Assembly: GCA_963920575.1 (NCBI GenBank)
Contig: OY986973.1
Coordinates: 2,750,606-2,814,605 of the forward strand
Length of the DNA stretch: 64,000 nt
Source of the DNA: Narthecium ossifragum
Taxonomy: Eukaryota; Streptophyta; Magnoliopsida; Dioscoreales; Nartheciaceae
Direction of reading: 5' to 3'
The position numbers were made by a program, and so were the translations under genes. Positions within the stretch are counted from its first letter, which is position 1; the number at the start of each line of letters is the position of its first letter. The notes below the pieces were generated by a model. It was not told where the DNA came from, searched no databases, and was given only the letters and a program-made list of their open reading frames with translations. Shown in pieces: positions 53,701-64,000 of the stretch.

Positions 53701-56700
53701 GAAAAGAGGGAAAGAAAAAGAGGAGGGAAAAGTGAACCAAGGAGGAGGGAAACTGAAAAAAGGGACAGAAAAAGAAGAGGGAAAAAGAGGTAAACTGAAA
53801 AATCAGGGGGAAGAAGAATTTTACAATTTAATAAGTTAATAAAAGAAATTAATAAAAGAGTACCGAAATGGTGGGGTACTGTTGCAGTACGGACTGTACC
53901 GACGGTATGTACCATGCCAGAGGTGGTCGGCTCGGCGCGTAACATGGCGTGGCAATCCTTGCTTCTGACATCATATTCTTAAAGTGTTTTTGTTTTGTTT
54001 TACTCGTTTGCATCAACTTAAAAGCGGTCAGGATTGAAATTTGGCTCCTGGCACTGTTTTTCCCATAAGGAGTTGCTAGATATAAATTTTTTGAGCTCAC
54101 CAAATGCATTCTGTGAGTTATGTTACCATCAGACTCATGCTGATAAATTATCTTCGTCTTCCACATTGATGCGACAAATAAAAGCCACTTATGCTACCTG
54201 GTCTTGGTTTTACTCTTCCTATCCCGAATGCATTGATCATTTTATTGAGAAAAGCCAAATAAAATTATCTGTGATATTGTCACTTGCATACTGCGTGTGC
54301 TACTAATCCTGAGGCATGCTGGGCATCCTTTTGTTCGATGTGCTTCAGTAGTATTTGACTTGTGTGTCTGTATGACATCACTAAGACTAGTGTTTCTGTA
54401 TGAAACCACTAAGACTAGAAAGAATGATTTTGTATCATAGATTTTGCTAGTGACTCCTCAGGTTGTGTTTAATGTATTGCCACCTTTGAGATCGGTTAGT
54501 CCCGTGTTTGCTTTAAATCAACTTTACTAGTGTCTAGTTTCCAAAGCTAAGACCATTTTGACATTGTTGACGAACATTGATTTTACACTTCGAAAGCTAA
54601 TGCTACTTGTTGTCCTGCACTTTCGTGTAAGCATATGCGGCTTCATTTTCTTCACTTTGGACTTTCTTGAATAACCACTTCTATTGGTATTACTCTTCAC
54701 ATGCTTCAGGTATCTTTCTGTGTCTCTTTAGCAGTTTTTGGATTTTTCATTAAAAAACTCAGCTAATGTGGCATTTCAATCAGTTTGAAGACTGTAACCG
54801 TGGAGGTTATCAGTCATATCCTATGGTAGCTAGTTTTTTGTGTCTAGGGCTACAACTGGGTTTGACTGGATCTGCTGCTAACCATCCCAAGCCTCAGCTA
54901 GTAGTAAAATTGGGGTTGAAAAGCTCTATTTGTAAAGAATTTCACCAAATAGATCGAGTGTATCTGTTATAGTCCATCTGTCTACTTCGATTGGGCTGAT
55001 AAAAGAAAATTCAAAATCATCCCAAGGAACAGGTTCAAATGAACTAAGTGATGAGGACATATTGGATGTGGAGTGAGCCTATTGGGGAATCAAGCACCTA
55101 GATAAGAACTGTACGGGCCCTTGTTATAGTCAATAAAGTCGATGTACATATCAAATGGTTCATGTTGATCTGGATCTTGTTCAGTCAAGTCTGTTTAAGG
55201 TTTTCTGCCTGAACGAAAAAGAAATGCTGATCGGATTGATCAAAGTTATTGGCACATTATTATGGAAAAATATTATTTTATTGCAGCTATATGGTCTCCT
55301 AGAATCAAATTATATGCTTTGGATTTTTTTCTGTTTAATTTTGTACAACTTTTCATTCTCTTCACAGTTTTTCCAGCTGTTTGTCTCTTTTGTACGCATA
55401 TAGTGATGAGCACCACTTTTATATTTTATTTTCAACTGGCCCTATTTGGGTGGTGCTTTGAAAAGATGAGTTCTCGTCCAAAGTGTTTCTCATTTGGTGA
55501 TCTGTCATTGAAATTTTTGTTTTTAACATTTAAGGCAAATATGCTGTGCAGACCATTGCTACAGTTTGTATGTTTCTGGCGGGGAAAGTTGAAGAGACTC
55601 CTAGGCCTTTGAAGGATGTCATTCTTGTTTCATATGAAATCATCCACAAAAAAGATCCTGCGGCTGTCCAAAGAATCAAACAAAGGGTAATATTGACCTA
55701 TTAGCCAGCAGTGGAAAGTTTACCCGATTATCCTTGAAATAACTTGCAATTACGTTGAATCGAAATGTAAATGTTGGTTGCGAAAAAAATTCTTGGTCAT
55801 TTTCCGTTTCAAAGCCCCTCGTATTTTCACTCCATCAATGATTTCATGAAATGGTTTAACTATGTACTTGACAGTACATTTTCGTGTGAAATTGGTGGTG
55901 TTGGTAAAAAAGCAGTGAATGGTTGATTCCTGAGAGATTCAAACCATGCCATTCTTTGAAATCTTGTTTCACCTATGCTGCAAATTCACAAGTAAATTCA
56001 TGTGTGTCGCACGGCTATAGAAATTAATAGGTCAATTGCTAATTGGATACTTCTGCATGTAAAGAATGCACTGAATAGTTGGTCTTCAAGTGTTCTAGTT
56101 ATTAAACATGAAATAAAGTTGGTTCATATCTTATGTGATTGTTATAAATTGTTAGATAATAGAGATTCACTATATGAGTGACAATTTATGTCCTAAACAT
56201 AATGCAAGTGATGTAATAGGATAATGATGTAGGTGTTATCAATATGATCATTGTGAATGGACTAACCTTTGTTGCTATCCCCTAGCATCTCTTTGCCGCA
56301 AAACCTTTATTGGCTAATTCTTGGTCTCTTTTTAGAACCCTGGGATATGTTGGCTTTCACTGCCTTCTGAAGGTTGCTTGGAAATCTTATGTTGTCCAAG
56401 CCTCACATCTTGCATCTTCAAACCATTTATCTGAGAATAAGAGCTTCGTACTCAAGATTAGTGGGGTGGAAATTCAAATTCTTTTTTACTTTCTCTTGAT
56501 ATCGCCTATTTAGCGTAAGGGTAGTTGGGGATTATCTTTCAGGACTTAAGTTGTGTTAGCATGGTCATAATTTTATACGCCCTGTGCAGGACGTATATGA
56601 ACAACAGAAAGAACTTATTCTTCTTGGTGAGAGGGTAGTACTTGCAACTCTTGGCTTTGATCTCAATGTTCATCATCCATATAAACCCCTAGTTGAAGCA

Positions 56701-58558
56701 ATAAAGAAGTTCAAGGTTGCTCAGAATGCCCTTGCACAAGTTGCATGGAATTTTGTAAATGATGGGTATGCCTTAAGTAATGTTTTTCTCTTTTCCAATT
56801 TATGCATTCTCGGAAATGTGTATTTATCAAGAACTGGAAAGGGATTGCAGGCTACGCACTTCACTTTGCCTGCAATTTAAGCCGCATCATATTGCAGCTG
56901 GTGCCATCTTTTTGGCTGCCAAGTTTCTGAAAGTGAAGCTCCCATCTGATGGTGAGAAGGTTTGGTGGCAAGAATTTGATGTGACACCAAGGCAGCTGGA
57001 AGGTTTGTCTATCTATATGTATTGCGAGATGTAAAATGTCTTCAAGGTTCATATATCTAAAATAACTGCAACATGGGGTGACTTTTTGCAGATTTTGTGA
57101 TTTGCAAATCTACTAGGCTGGGGTATATTTAGATTTGGATATGTATTAAGTGCCTGATACCTTTATATTGTGTCAAGAGTGCTTGCTTCTTTTCCAATGT
57201 TACTTCTTTACCAGTTCTCAATGAATCTCTGCTTTGACATGCCATATGTGAACGCATTTGCATTGGTGATTTATTTATTTTGTGGATAGTATGTCTCTCA
57301 TGCTTGATCTCTGCCCTCATTCTCTTTATATATTGGAGATTCATTGATATTTAGCAGCGTCAGAAAGTGAAGATCTTGAAATTGTTTTCTTCTGCACTTT
57401 TGTTTAACCAGTGTAAACTGCACTTTTGTTTAACCAGTGTAAACTGCACTTTTGTTTAACCAGTGTAAACTGATCTCTTCCAGGGTAGACACCCTAGTGG
57501 AGCTGCTTTACTGCATTACGGCACCGTGATATTAAATCTTGACTTCTTTGCTTTCAGAGGTCAGCAACCAAATGTTGGAGTTGTATGAACAAAACCGTGC
57601 TAATCCACAATCTCATGGAACGGAAACTGAAGCAAGTTCGGTTGCCGAAGCTAATCTCGGGACCCCAGCAAAAAATCCAGCTTCAATAGAGGAGGCACCC
57701 ACACAAAATGGGTATTCTCTGGCCTCAGGAACCCCTAGCCTGCAACATGGTTCTCTTGCAAGTTCAGCAGCTCACTCTGCACCTGATGTTTCTCACGTAG
57801 ATAAACACAATGGGTCACAGAGAATGGGGCTAAAGGACAGTAGTGTTCATGGGGCAAAAGAGCCAAGAAATGCGCTAGGTGACCTTAAGGTGGAAAGTGG
57901 ATTTAAGGATCGTCAGCACTATGAACAAGGAAATGTTGCAGAATCTTCAAACAGTAGATCTCAGAATGCTTCAGACCATGCTCTGGAAGAACCTGGCATG
58001 CCAAGCACAGGTGCAACAGTAGAAGGAAAAGAAAAGAACTCCAGCTACAATGAAGTCCCCAAAGGTTACAGCCCAATGAATGCTATAAAAATTGACAAGG
58101 ATAAGGTCAAGGCTGCTTTGGAAAAACGCAGGAAATCCCGAGGTGAAGTGTCTAGAAAGATGGATTCTATGGATGAAGATGACCTTATCGAAAGGGAGTT
58201 GGAAAGTGGTATAGAGTTGAATGTCGAACGGGAGAGGACTAAGCAGGATAGAGGACCAAACTGGCCCAGGCCTCTTCACAGGCATGAGAGTCAGAAACCA
58301 GATTATGGAATGGAGAACGGGAACCATTTAAATAAGGACATGGAGAATGTCGAAGAGGGGGAACTGTCACTAGATCCTCGGGGATTCCATTCTCCAGAAT
58401 CTGGCCGCCGAAAGAGGAAAGCAGCAAGCCCAGGTAGAGGGTTTGAGGGAAGGGATGACTTTCCACATCATCCGCCACCTTCAAAGCATCGAGGTGGCCT
58501 GGATGATTCGCGTGCTGAGAGGGACCATAGAAGACATGGCCAGGAATATCCGGTGTAA
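50753..58558 (+). CDS. CYCT1-like: Cyclin-T1 (P-TEFb cyclin subunit)
   Basis: Six coding exons: 50753-50991, 53202-53283, 55552-55686, 56590-56765, 56851-57002, 57558-58558; GT-AG; 594 aa. The ATG was chosen because upstream codons lack an ATG. The first part contains [20 protein letters not shown] and [20 protein letters not shown], then cyclin boxes: [80 protein letters not shown] and [14 protein letters not shown], ending near residue 261. The C-terminal 330 residues are charged and disordered, with [17 protein letters not shown] and [12 protein letters not shown] conserved in plant CYCT1 proteins. It pairs with CDKC kinases in the nucleus and phosphorylates the RNA polymerase II tail to promote elongation. 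A hAT MITE lies in its second coding intron. Confidence 0.93.
53507..53961. mobile_element. hAT-type MITE in a cyclin-T intron
   Basis: CAAGGATTGCC at 53507 is inverse to GGCAATCCTTG ending at 53961, with the perfect 8-bp duplication CTTCTGAC on both flanks (53499-53506 and 53962-53969). Length 455 bp, with a 19-C run and an A/G-rich middle. No coding capacity. Confidence 0.88.
57392..57471. repeat. Three perfect tandem copies of a 26-bp unit in a cyclin-T intron
   Basis: Unit CTGCACTTTTGTTTAACC plus AGTGTAAA starts at 57392, 57418 and 57444, about 90 bp upstream of the last exon's acceptor. Perfect identity implies recent expansion. Confidence 0.9.
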
Positions 58559-59576
58559 TGCAAGCCTGCAAGTTTCTTGAATTCCAGAAGAGCGATAACC
58601 ATCAATATATTTATCACTGAGCCCATACAAGTCCTATTCTCACAATTCTAAATGTAAATGTGCTATATGTATGATCATCAGGATACTTCAGACATTGTCT
58701 GATAATTCAGAGGTAGTCAAATTCCATCAGGTCTGTTGCGAAATACGGTGCATATGATTTTTTTTTCTTTTCTTCCCTTTTTCTATCCATGTGATCTCAT
58801 ATTTATTTGTGCAAGGAGAGAGTGCATTATTTCCTTTGTCAATCAAACAGTTATAGAAAAGCACAGACACTTTGGGGTTCCTAATTCTAGTCAATCTGAT
58901 CTTCTGTATGTAAAGTTGTTCTATCTTCCCATACTTAAATTTCTTCTTTAAATGTGCTAGTGTCTGATCAAAGTGTTGGATGTCTCAAAGCTGCAGCGAT
59001 CACCTGTTATATAGCATGCCTCTTATTTATCTGTTGCTTGTAGAAGACTGGCAATAGGCAAGGGTTCAGCTCAGAAAAGAGTCTAACCTATTTGTTGTAA
59101 AATTTATTTTACTTGAGATGTTTTATGGATGGAAAGAAACACAGTTGATAAGTAATGCCATGACAAAGTTTATTTGTTTTCAAAAGTTGTCTTAAGCTTG
59201 GTTTAAGGGTGCTTGAGTCCAGTAAGATTGAGTTCAGCTTTCCTCGTACTTTATGTATCAACAGTTCATATCTTTTCTCGTACCAACGATTCAGATATTT
59301 TGAATTCCATCCAAAGAATTTGAATTGACAATGGATAATATTTTTTTGAATTCCATATGCAAGATCACAGCGGCAGACAGTACCGGATTTGGATGCCCAT
59401 TTTGGATCCAAAGCCTTGTTGGACCCGAATTGGGATCCATGTAAAATCGAACCCGTTAACAGTTAACAGCCCCATTACATTAGTTTTCCAGTTCCACTCC
59501 GGTCGGCTACCTCCATTCTCGCATCGCTCTTACTCCACCGGTGCTCCTCTCCTCTCCTCTCCTCTTCTCTCCTCTC
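58559..59576. other. Intergenic: cyclin-T 3' region and ARL2 promoter
   Basis: No gene recognised. The CT-rich stretch 59540-59576 just before the ARL2 ATG is typical of a plant 5' leader. Confidence 0.5.
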
Positions 59577-61232
59577 ATGGGGCTCCTCAGCATAATAAGA
59601 AAAATTAAGCGCAAGGAGAAGGAGATGCGCATCCTAATGGTGTAAGCCCTCCGCCCTTCCTCTCTCTCTCTCTCCCTCTCCCTCTATTCTCTTCATCTCC
59701 TATCCTCGTGGTTATGCGCATTCTAAGCCATTGGAATGGATTGTCGAAATGGGGACAGGGGCTTGGACAACTCCGGGAAGACGACGATCGTGCTAAAGAT
59801 CAACGGGGAGGACACCAGCGTCATAAGCCCCACCCTTGGGTTCAACATCAAGACCATCGCCTACCAAAAGTCTGCATCTTTCCCTCATCCCTCCATTACG
59901 GTCTTGGTTTTTGTTCTTGTACGCAAATGGATGATCTTCTTGTTTTGAATCGAAGGTATACATTGAACATTTGGGACGTCGGCGGCCAGAAGACGATTCG
60001 ATCCTATTGGAGGAACTATTTCGAGCAGACGGATGGCTTGGTTTGGGTCGTCGACAGCTCCGACCTCCGCAGGCTCGACGACTGCCGCGACGAGCTCCAT
60101 AATCTTCTCAAAGAAGAGGTTTTTTCCTCATAACTTCAAGTCTTTATTCGTCCCTCCTACTCTCGCTAATTCAAATTGCAATAGCTCGATTGGGTGTTTC
60201 TTTCAATATAGTTGGAAATGAAAAGATTTAATTTTGCCATGGCAAACGTGTGCATAAGATAGGTGAACATGCATTTATGAGAATTTGTCGAGATAACATG
60301 ATCTATCTTCTTGCTTCAGTTAGGTTTGTCTATAAATCTAAGTTGAAGTACTTTGGATAACATATTGCTTGAAGTACTTTGGATAACATGATCTATGTTC
60401 TTCTTCAGTTAGGTTTGTCTAACGATTTACTTGTTTATGCTTTTTTTTGCAGAGACTATCTGGAGCTTCTTTATTAGTTTTCGCAAATAAGCAGGACATA
60501 CAGGGTGCTCTCAAACCGGAAGAAATAGCGAAAGTAAGATTATATTTCACTTCAATGCCTTATGAATGTGTTAGATATTCAGAAGTAACAGCTAATAGTA
60601 TTATTGAATAATCCAATACTAGGTTATACTAGATTCACTTGATGATATTTGAAGGGCCAACCAAGAGTGTTTGTCATCAAGATCAGACACCAATTCAGTT
60701 GATAACCATTTCATCGCACTTCCCTGCATGATCCTCGCTATATTTTGACAGCTACCTAATCTTCTGTCATCCCAATTGTAGCTTGGAGGGGATTGTAGAT
60801 CAGATTTCTTAGATTCATAGGATATTTTTTATGCTTAGTGGACATGGATCGACAGTTAGTTACTTGGGCACTTAACTTTAAGTTTCTTTACGATTTGCAT
60901 ATTGGCTTTTCTTTTTGCCAGCGACGATTAATTTCTCAGGCGCTTGGCTTCACAGCTTGATATATTGTCATCTTTTAGTATTCATTACTCTCTGGCCGGA
61001 AATGGGCATATATCCGAGTATAACCATATGCCAGCTATAAAAAGCAGCAAATGTTATTCTTCTTTATGTATTCATTTTCTTCATACCCTTGCAGGTTCTA
61101 AATTTGGATGCCATGGATAAAACAAGGCACTGGCGAATTGTGGGTTGTAGTGCCTACACTGGAGAAGGATTGCTTGAGGGGTTTGATTGGTTGGTTCAGG
61201 ATATTGCATCTCGGATGTATGTGCTGGACTGA
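59577..61232 (+). CDS. ARL2/TTN5: ARL2-type small GTPase (TITAN5 family)
   Basis: Five exons: 59577-59641, 59759-59869, 59956-60118, 60453-60533, 61095-61232; GT-AG; 185 aa, the same length as Arabidopsis TTN5. All GTPase motifs are present: P-loop GLDNSGKT (23-30), switch [11 protein letters not shown], switch II WDVGGQ (65-70), NKQD (125-128) and CSA (158-160). The sequence [20 protein letters not shown] is nearly invariant in the family. ARL2 is the regulatory GTPase of the tubulin-folding cofactors, controlling tubulin heterodimer assembly. Plant loss-of-function titan5 mutants have giant endosperm nuclei and failed cytokinesis. Intron 1 has a CT-rich tract. Intron 3 contains small duplications. 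The gene appears intact. Confidence 0.95.
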
Positions 61233-63357
61233 TTGTTGGCTACGATGAGTATCCAGTTGAGATGGAAAGGGGTCTGCATTCTCCGGAAGTCCCATCAATC
61301 AAATTGCACATACTTGTTTATGGAGAGCCATTTCCACATAGGCAGGAGGGAAACACTGTCTTTATCTCCAACATTGTGATGGCTATGTTGGAAGGGAAAT
61401 CTTTTTTGATTCAGTCATTGTGTTCTTCGACAAAATTCAGAGTCTTCTATAGTGACTGCCTCTGCGATTCCCTCTTTTTCTCCACCAAGGTGCCCCCATC
61501 TCTCCGCCATCATCTCCACCTCTCTAGTGTCAAACTTATATAAAGATCGCGTGTATCATTACTGGGTGGATTCCTAGGGTTCTAACAAAGCTTGGAAACT
61601 TGTATGGGTTAGATGGGGTTAGAAAAGGTGGGGTTAAGGAATGGGAGTAAGAAAAAGTAGAGAGGAATGGGGTAGATGGAATAGTGGTAACCCCGTAATC
61701 ATTAATTTGACGTTTTGGTAAAAAGTGGGGATAAGGGGGATAAAGTGGGGTTATCCTCCCTTATCCCTCAACCAAACGAGGGTTTAATGGATATGATGTG
61801 GTGGTTTTGTCATCCAAATTGTGCTCAAAACTATGAAAAGAAACTATGGCTGAGCCTCGGATTGAAACGATCGCTCTGTGTTCATTTAGGCTATTATTAG
61901 CTGGGTAGTATTATGGGGGCTTTGTTTGCAATATCGTTTGATGTCTATTCGATCCTTTGATTTTGGTAGTTAGAAGGGCTGATCATGCCAATTACACAGT
62001 ATTGGGTTAATGCGATTGGCCTTTGCTTTCAAACTTTTAAGAGGGTTCTTGCAATGGCATTAGTTAGAAACTTGAATGATGAATTGAATAAGACATCACT
62101 ATGTTAAGATTGGGATGATGAAGATAGCAACATGCTCTTGATATTTGATTTGGAAGGATGCAGTGCAACACATTTTTAGTGGTTGCAGTAATAATAAAAT
62201 GGATTTCTAAGCTTATTTCATGGAAGTGAAATGTGAAGAAGGTTTGTTGGCATGCAAGAAGAGGAGAGATTCCTCCAACTGAACTCCTCTAATGATTGTT
62301 CATGGGATTCTCCAAGTTACTGTTATTCATGATGAGATAGTACCCAGGCTGGTATATCGTATCATGGTGAATCATATCAGCATAATGAAGAAGTTTAAGT
62401 TCTTATCAGGTCTCAAACTTTGTTTTTTGTACACTATTCTTTTTGTTTCAATTAGTTGGGAGTTTTTGTCAATTGGATGAAATTTCTAGATAGACAAGCC
62501 ATGATCAGTGGGCCTGGTTGAGCCGGTGCTTTGCTGGGTCGGGCCGGGCCATACGCCATGGGTGTCAGGCGAACTAATGTTTGGGCCACAAGCCCAGCTC
62601 AGTCCAGTGCTGCACTAGCTAGATGGATTCGGCCGCTTACGGGTTCTGGGCCTCTTTCTCAATGGACTCGATTGCTACCTAGCTTGGATCCTAATCGAAA
62701 TCAACTTCGAACAAAGCCTCTCGCGTGCCTTTGGAAGTCCCCCCTCTTTCTCCTCTGTTCTAATTCGAACCCACCCGATCGACACCGATTCTCCCCGTCT
62801 CTCCTCGCCGCCGCCACCGCCGGTCCGGTGATCGGGTGCCTTGAAGAATCGACCGGCGTTTCGAAGGCAGAGTCGTATTGGTCACGCCTATAAGAAAAGA
62901 TCGAGGACAGGTTCCTCGTGTGATCGTGGTTTTTAAGGTTGGGACTTCGATCTCTCGTCAAGAGATTTTTACGAGGTTTTAGATTCTTTGGTCTTGATCT
63001 TTTCCTGAATCTCGAATAAAGTTGGGTTCTTGATGTATGAGGAGCTATGCGAAGAAAGGAAAACTATTGTTTGTGCTTGAAATGACGATACTCTTGTTTG
63101 GATCTTCTATTCCTCGATTTAGCTTTGGACTTTTTCTATACGCAGCAGACGATCATTAGGCCGATTGACTACGGGACTTTCTCATAGCTAACTAGGATAA
63201 CAATATCCCCTCTTCCACACAATCAGCTCTGTTTTCAGGAGCACTCGAAATCCCGAGTCAAAGGCTTTTAACAGTCTAATGGCTCCGGTGACGGCGACCA
63301 CCTTAGAGGTTTCAGTCTCATATGAACTGTAGACCACTGAATCCCAAGAGATTAGAG
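61233..63357. other. Intergenic DNA, then probable 5' region of a LINE-like element
   Basis: 61233-62480 shows no gene. A stretch at 61560-61790 is rich in GGGGTTA/GGATAA words and ends in CCAAACGAGGG, reminiscent of a MITE, but I could not match a left end. From about 62500 the sequence becomes GC-rich with CT-rich blocks and short frames, and could be the untranslated leader of the DUF4283 reading frame that follows. Confidence 0.4.
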
Positions 63358-64000
63358 ATGAGCAGCTCCTCTTCCGGCCCTCCGCCGGGTTTCCCCAACC
63401 CGTTTGCTTACCGGACTGGAGAGGACCAGACTCAGGATACTGGCTTCTCAGGACTTCGAGGATCTTATGCTGAAATATTAGCCGCTCGGAAGACCAAGCA
63501 ACCTGATATTGCGCCTGAAGACTTAACCAAGATGGGTGCCTTGTATGCATGGAAAATCTATCTTAGTGACGAGCTGATGGATCGCTGTTGTAAGAGATGG
63601 GAGTTCTCACTTTTCGGGCGAGTCATGAGGGGTAGGGTACCCCTGGATGTTCTAAAGACTAAGCTTCCTAAGCTATGGGGAGTGGGAAGAAGGTTCCAGG
63701 TGACAGACATGGCCAAGGGGGTCTTTGTTTTCAAGTTTAATTGTGAGGAGGATAGGCTCTTCGTGCTCGCTGGGGGTCCCTGGTATGTGAATGGCATGCT
63801 GTTGGCGTTAATCAAATGGCGAGAAAATTTTTGTCCTACTGCAGCTGATTTCCACAAGATGTTGGTTTGGATTCGCCTTTATGGGTTAGCTATAGAATGC
63901 TTTGATGAAGAGGTTGCGATGAACGCTGGCTCCCTGTTGGGTAGTCCTATGAAGGTGGATCTCCACACTCGAGAAGCTGAGAGGGGTAGATACGCTCGGG
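63358..64000 (+). CDS. DUF4283 protein, probably LINE ORF1 (runs off the window)
   Basis: Open from an ATG at 63358 to the window end, 214 codons with no stop. After a Ser/Pro-rich start (MSSSSSGPPPGFPNPF), residues about 75-160 have the DUF4283 pattern: RWEFSLFGRVMRGRVPLDVL, KLWGVGRRFQVTDMAKGVFV, FNCEEDRLFVLAGGPWYVNG and LIKW, followed by WIRLYGLAIECFDEE. In plants this domain sits at the start of ORF1 of L1-type non-LTR retrotransposons, usually followed by a CCHC zinc knuckle, and also in a few host proteins. Nothing upstream shows introns. The frame is intact so far, which would fit a young element. The downstream half, including any reverse transcriptase, is outside the window. Confidence 0.75.
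   Translation, partial: MSSSSSGPPPGFPNPFAYRTGEDQTQDTGFSGLRGSYAEILAARKTKQPDIAPEDLTKMGALYAWKIYLSDELMDRCCKRWEFSLFGRVMRGRVPLDVLKTKLPKLWGVGRRFQVTDMAKGVFVFKFNCEEDRLFVLAGGPWYVNGMLLALIKWRENFCPTAADFHKMLVWIRLYGLAIECFDEEVAMNAGSLLGSPMKVDLHTREAERGRYAR

Noticed and set aside
61560..61790. MITE ending in CCAAACGAGGG
   Set aside because: No matching inverted left end or target duplication was found.

Overview
This is plant nuclear DNA, most likely from a monocot. The genes have many introns, the first exons are strikingly GC-rich (the receptor kinase, the hexokinase-like protein and WDR5), the noncoding DNA is AT-rich, and DNA transposons of several classes are present. I cannot name the species. Exon joins below were placed by hand from splice consensus, reading frame and family resemblance. 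None has transcript support.

Layout. 1-5304: no host gene, but a long-TIR Mutator-like element at about 3611-5013. 5305-8801 (-): BAM1/2-type CLAVATA1-family LRR receptor kinase. 8947-10094: a second Mutator-like element, carrying a broken beta-xylosidase fragment and lying about 145 bp upstream of the kinase start codon. 11066-14186 (-): nine-exon hexokinase-like protein with a degraded phosphate loop. 15121-17044 (-): bHLH18/25-type transcription factor whose last intron must be GC-AG. 18919-21452 (-): WDR5, a COMPASS/histone-methylation scaffold. 21602-25749: an apparently complete PIF/Harbinger transposon with TTA target duplication, TIRs, DDE transposase and Myb-like ORF1. 25755-28191: inverted-repeat DNA and a short foldback cluster. 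28192-31594: a hAT element with a perfect 8-bp target duplication that carries a small unrecognised three-exon gene. 31980-34806 (+): plastid soluble inorganic pyrophosphatase. 36354-48074 (-): FIP1-like polyadenylation factor (FIPS5 type). 50753-58558 (+): cyclin-T1, the P-TEFb cyclin. 59577-61232 (+): ARL2/TITAN5 small GTPase. 63358 to the window edge (+): start of a DUF4283 protein, probably LINE ORF1.

The host genes are ordinary single-copy housekeeping and signalling genes and do not form a pathway. Several act in nuclear gene expression (WDR5, FIP1, cyclin T, bHLH), which is probably coincidence. The most unusual content is the mobile DNA. Three elements of different superfamilies sit within about 150-390 bp upstream of host start codons (kinase, WDR5, pyrophosphatase), two carry gene material, and the Harbinger element looks coding-competent, with an unusual internal array of 94-bp repeats between its two divergent genes and a cluster of palindromes near its ends.
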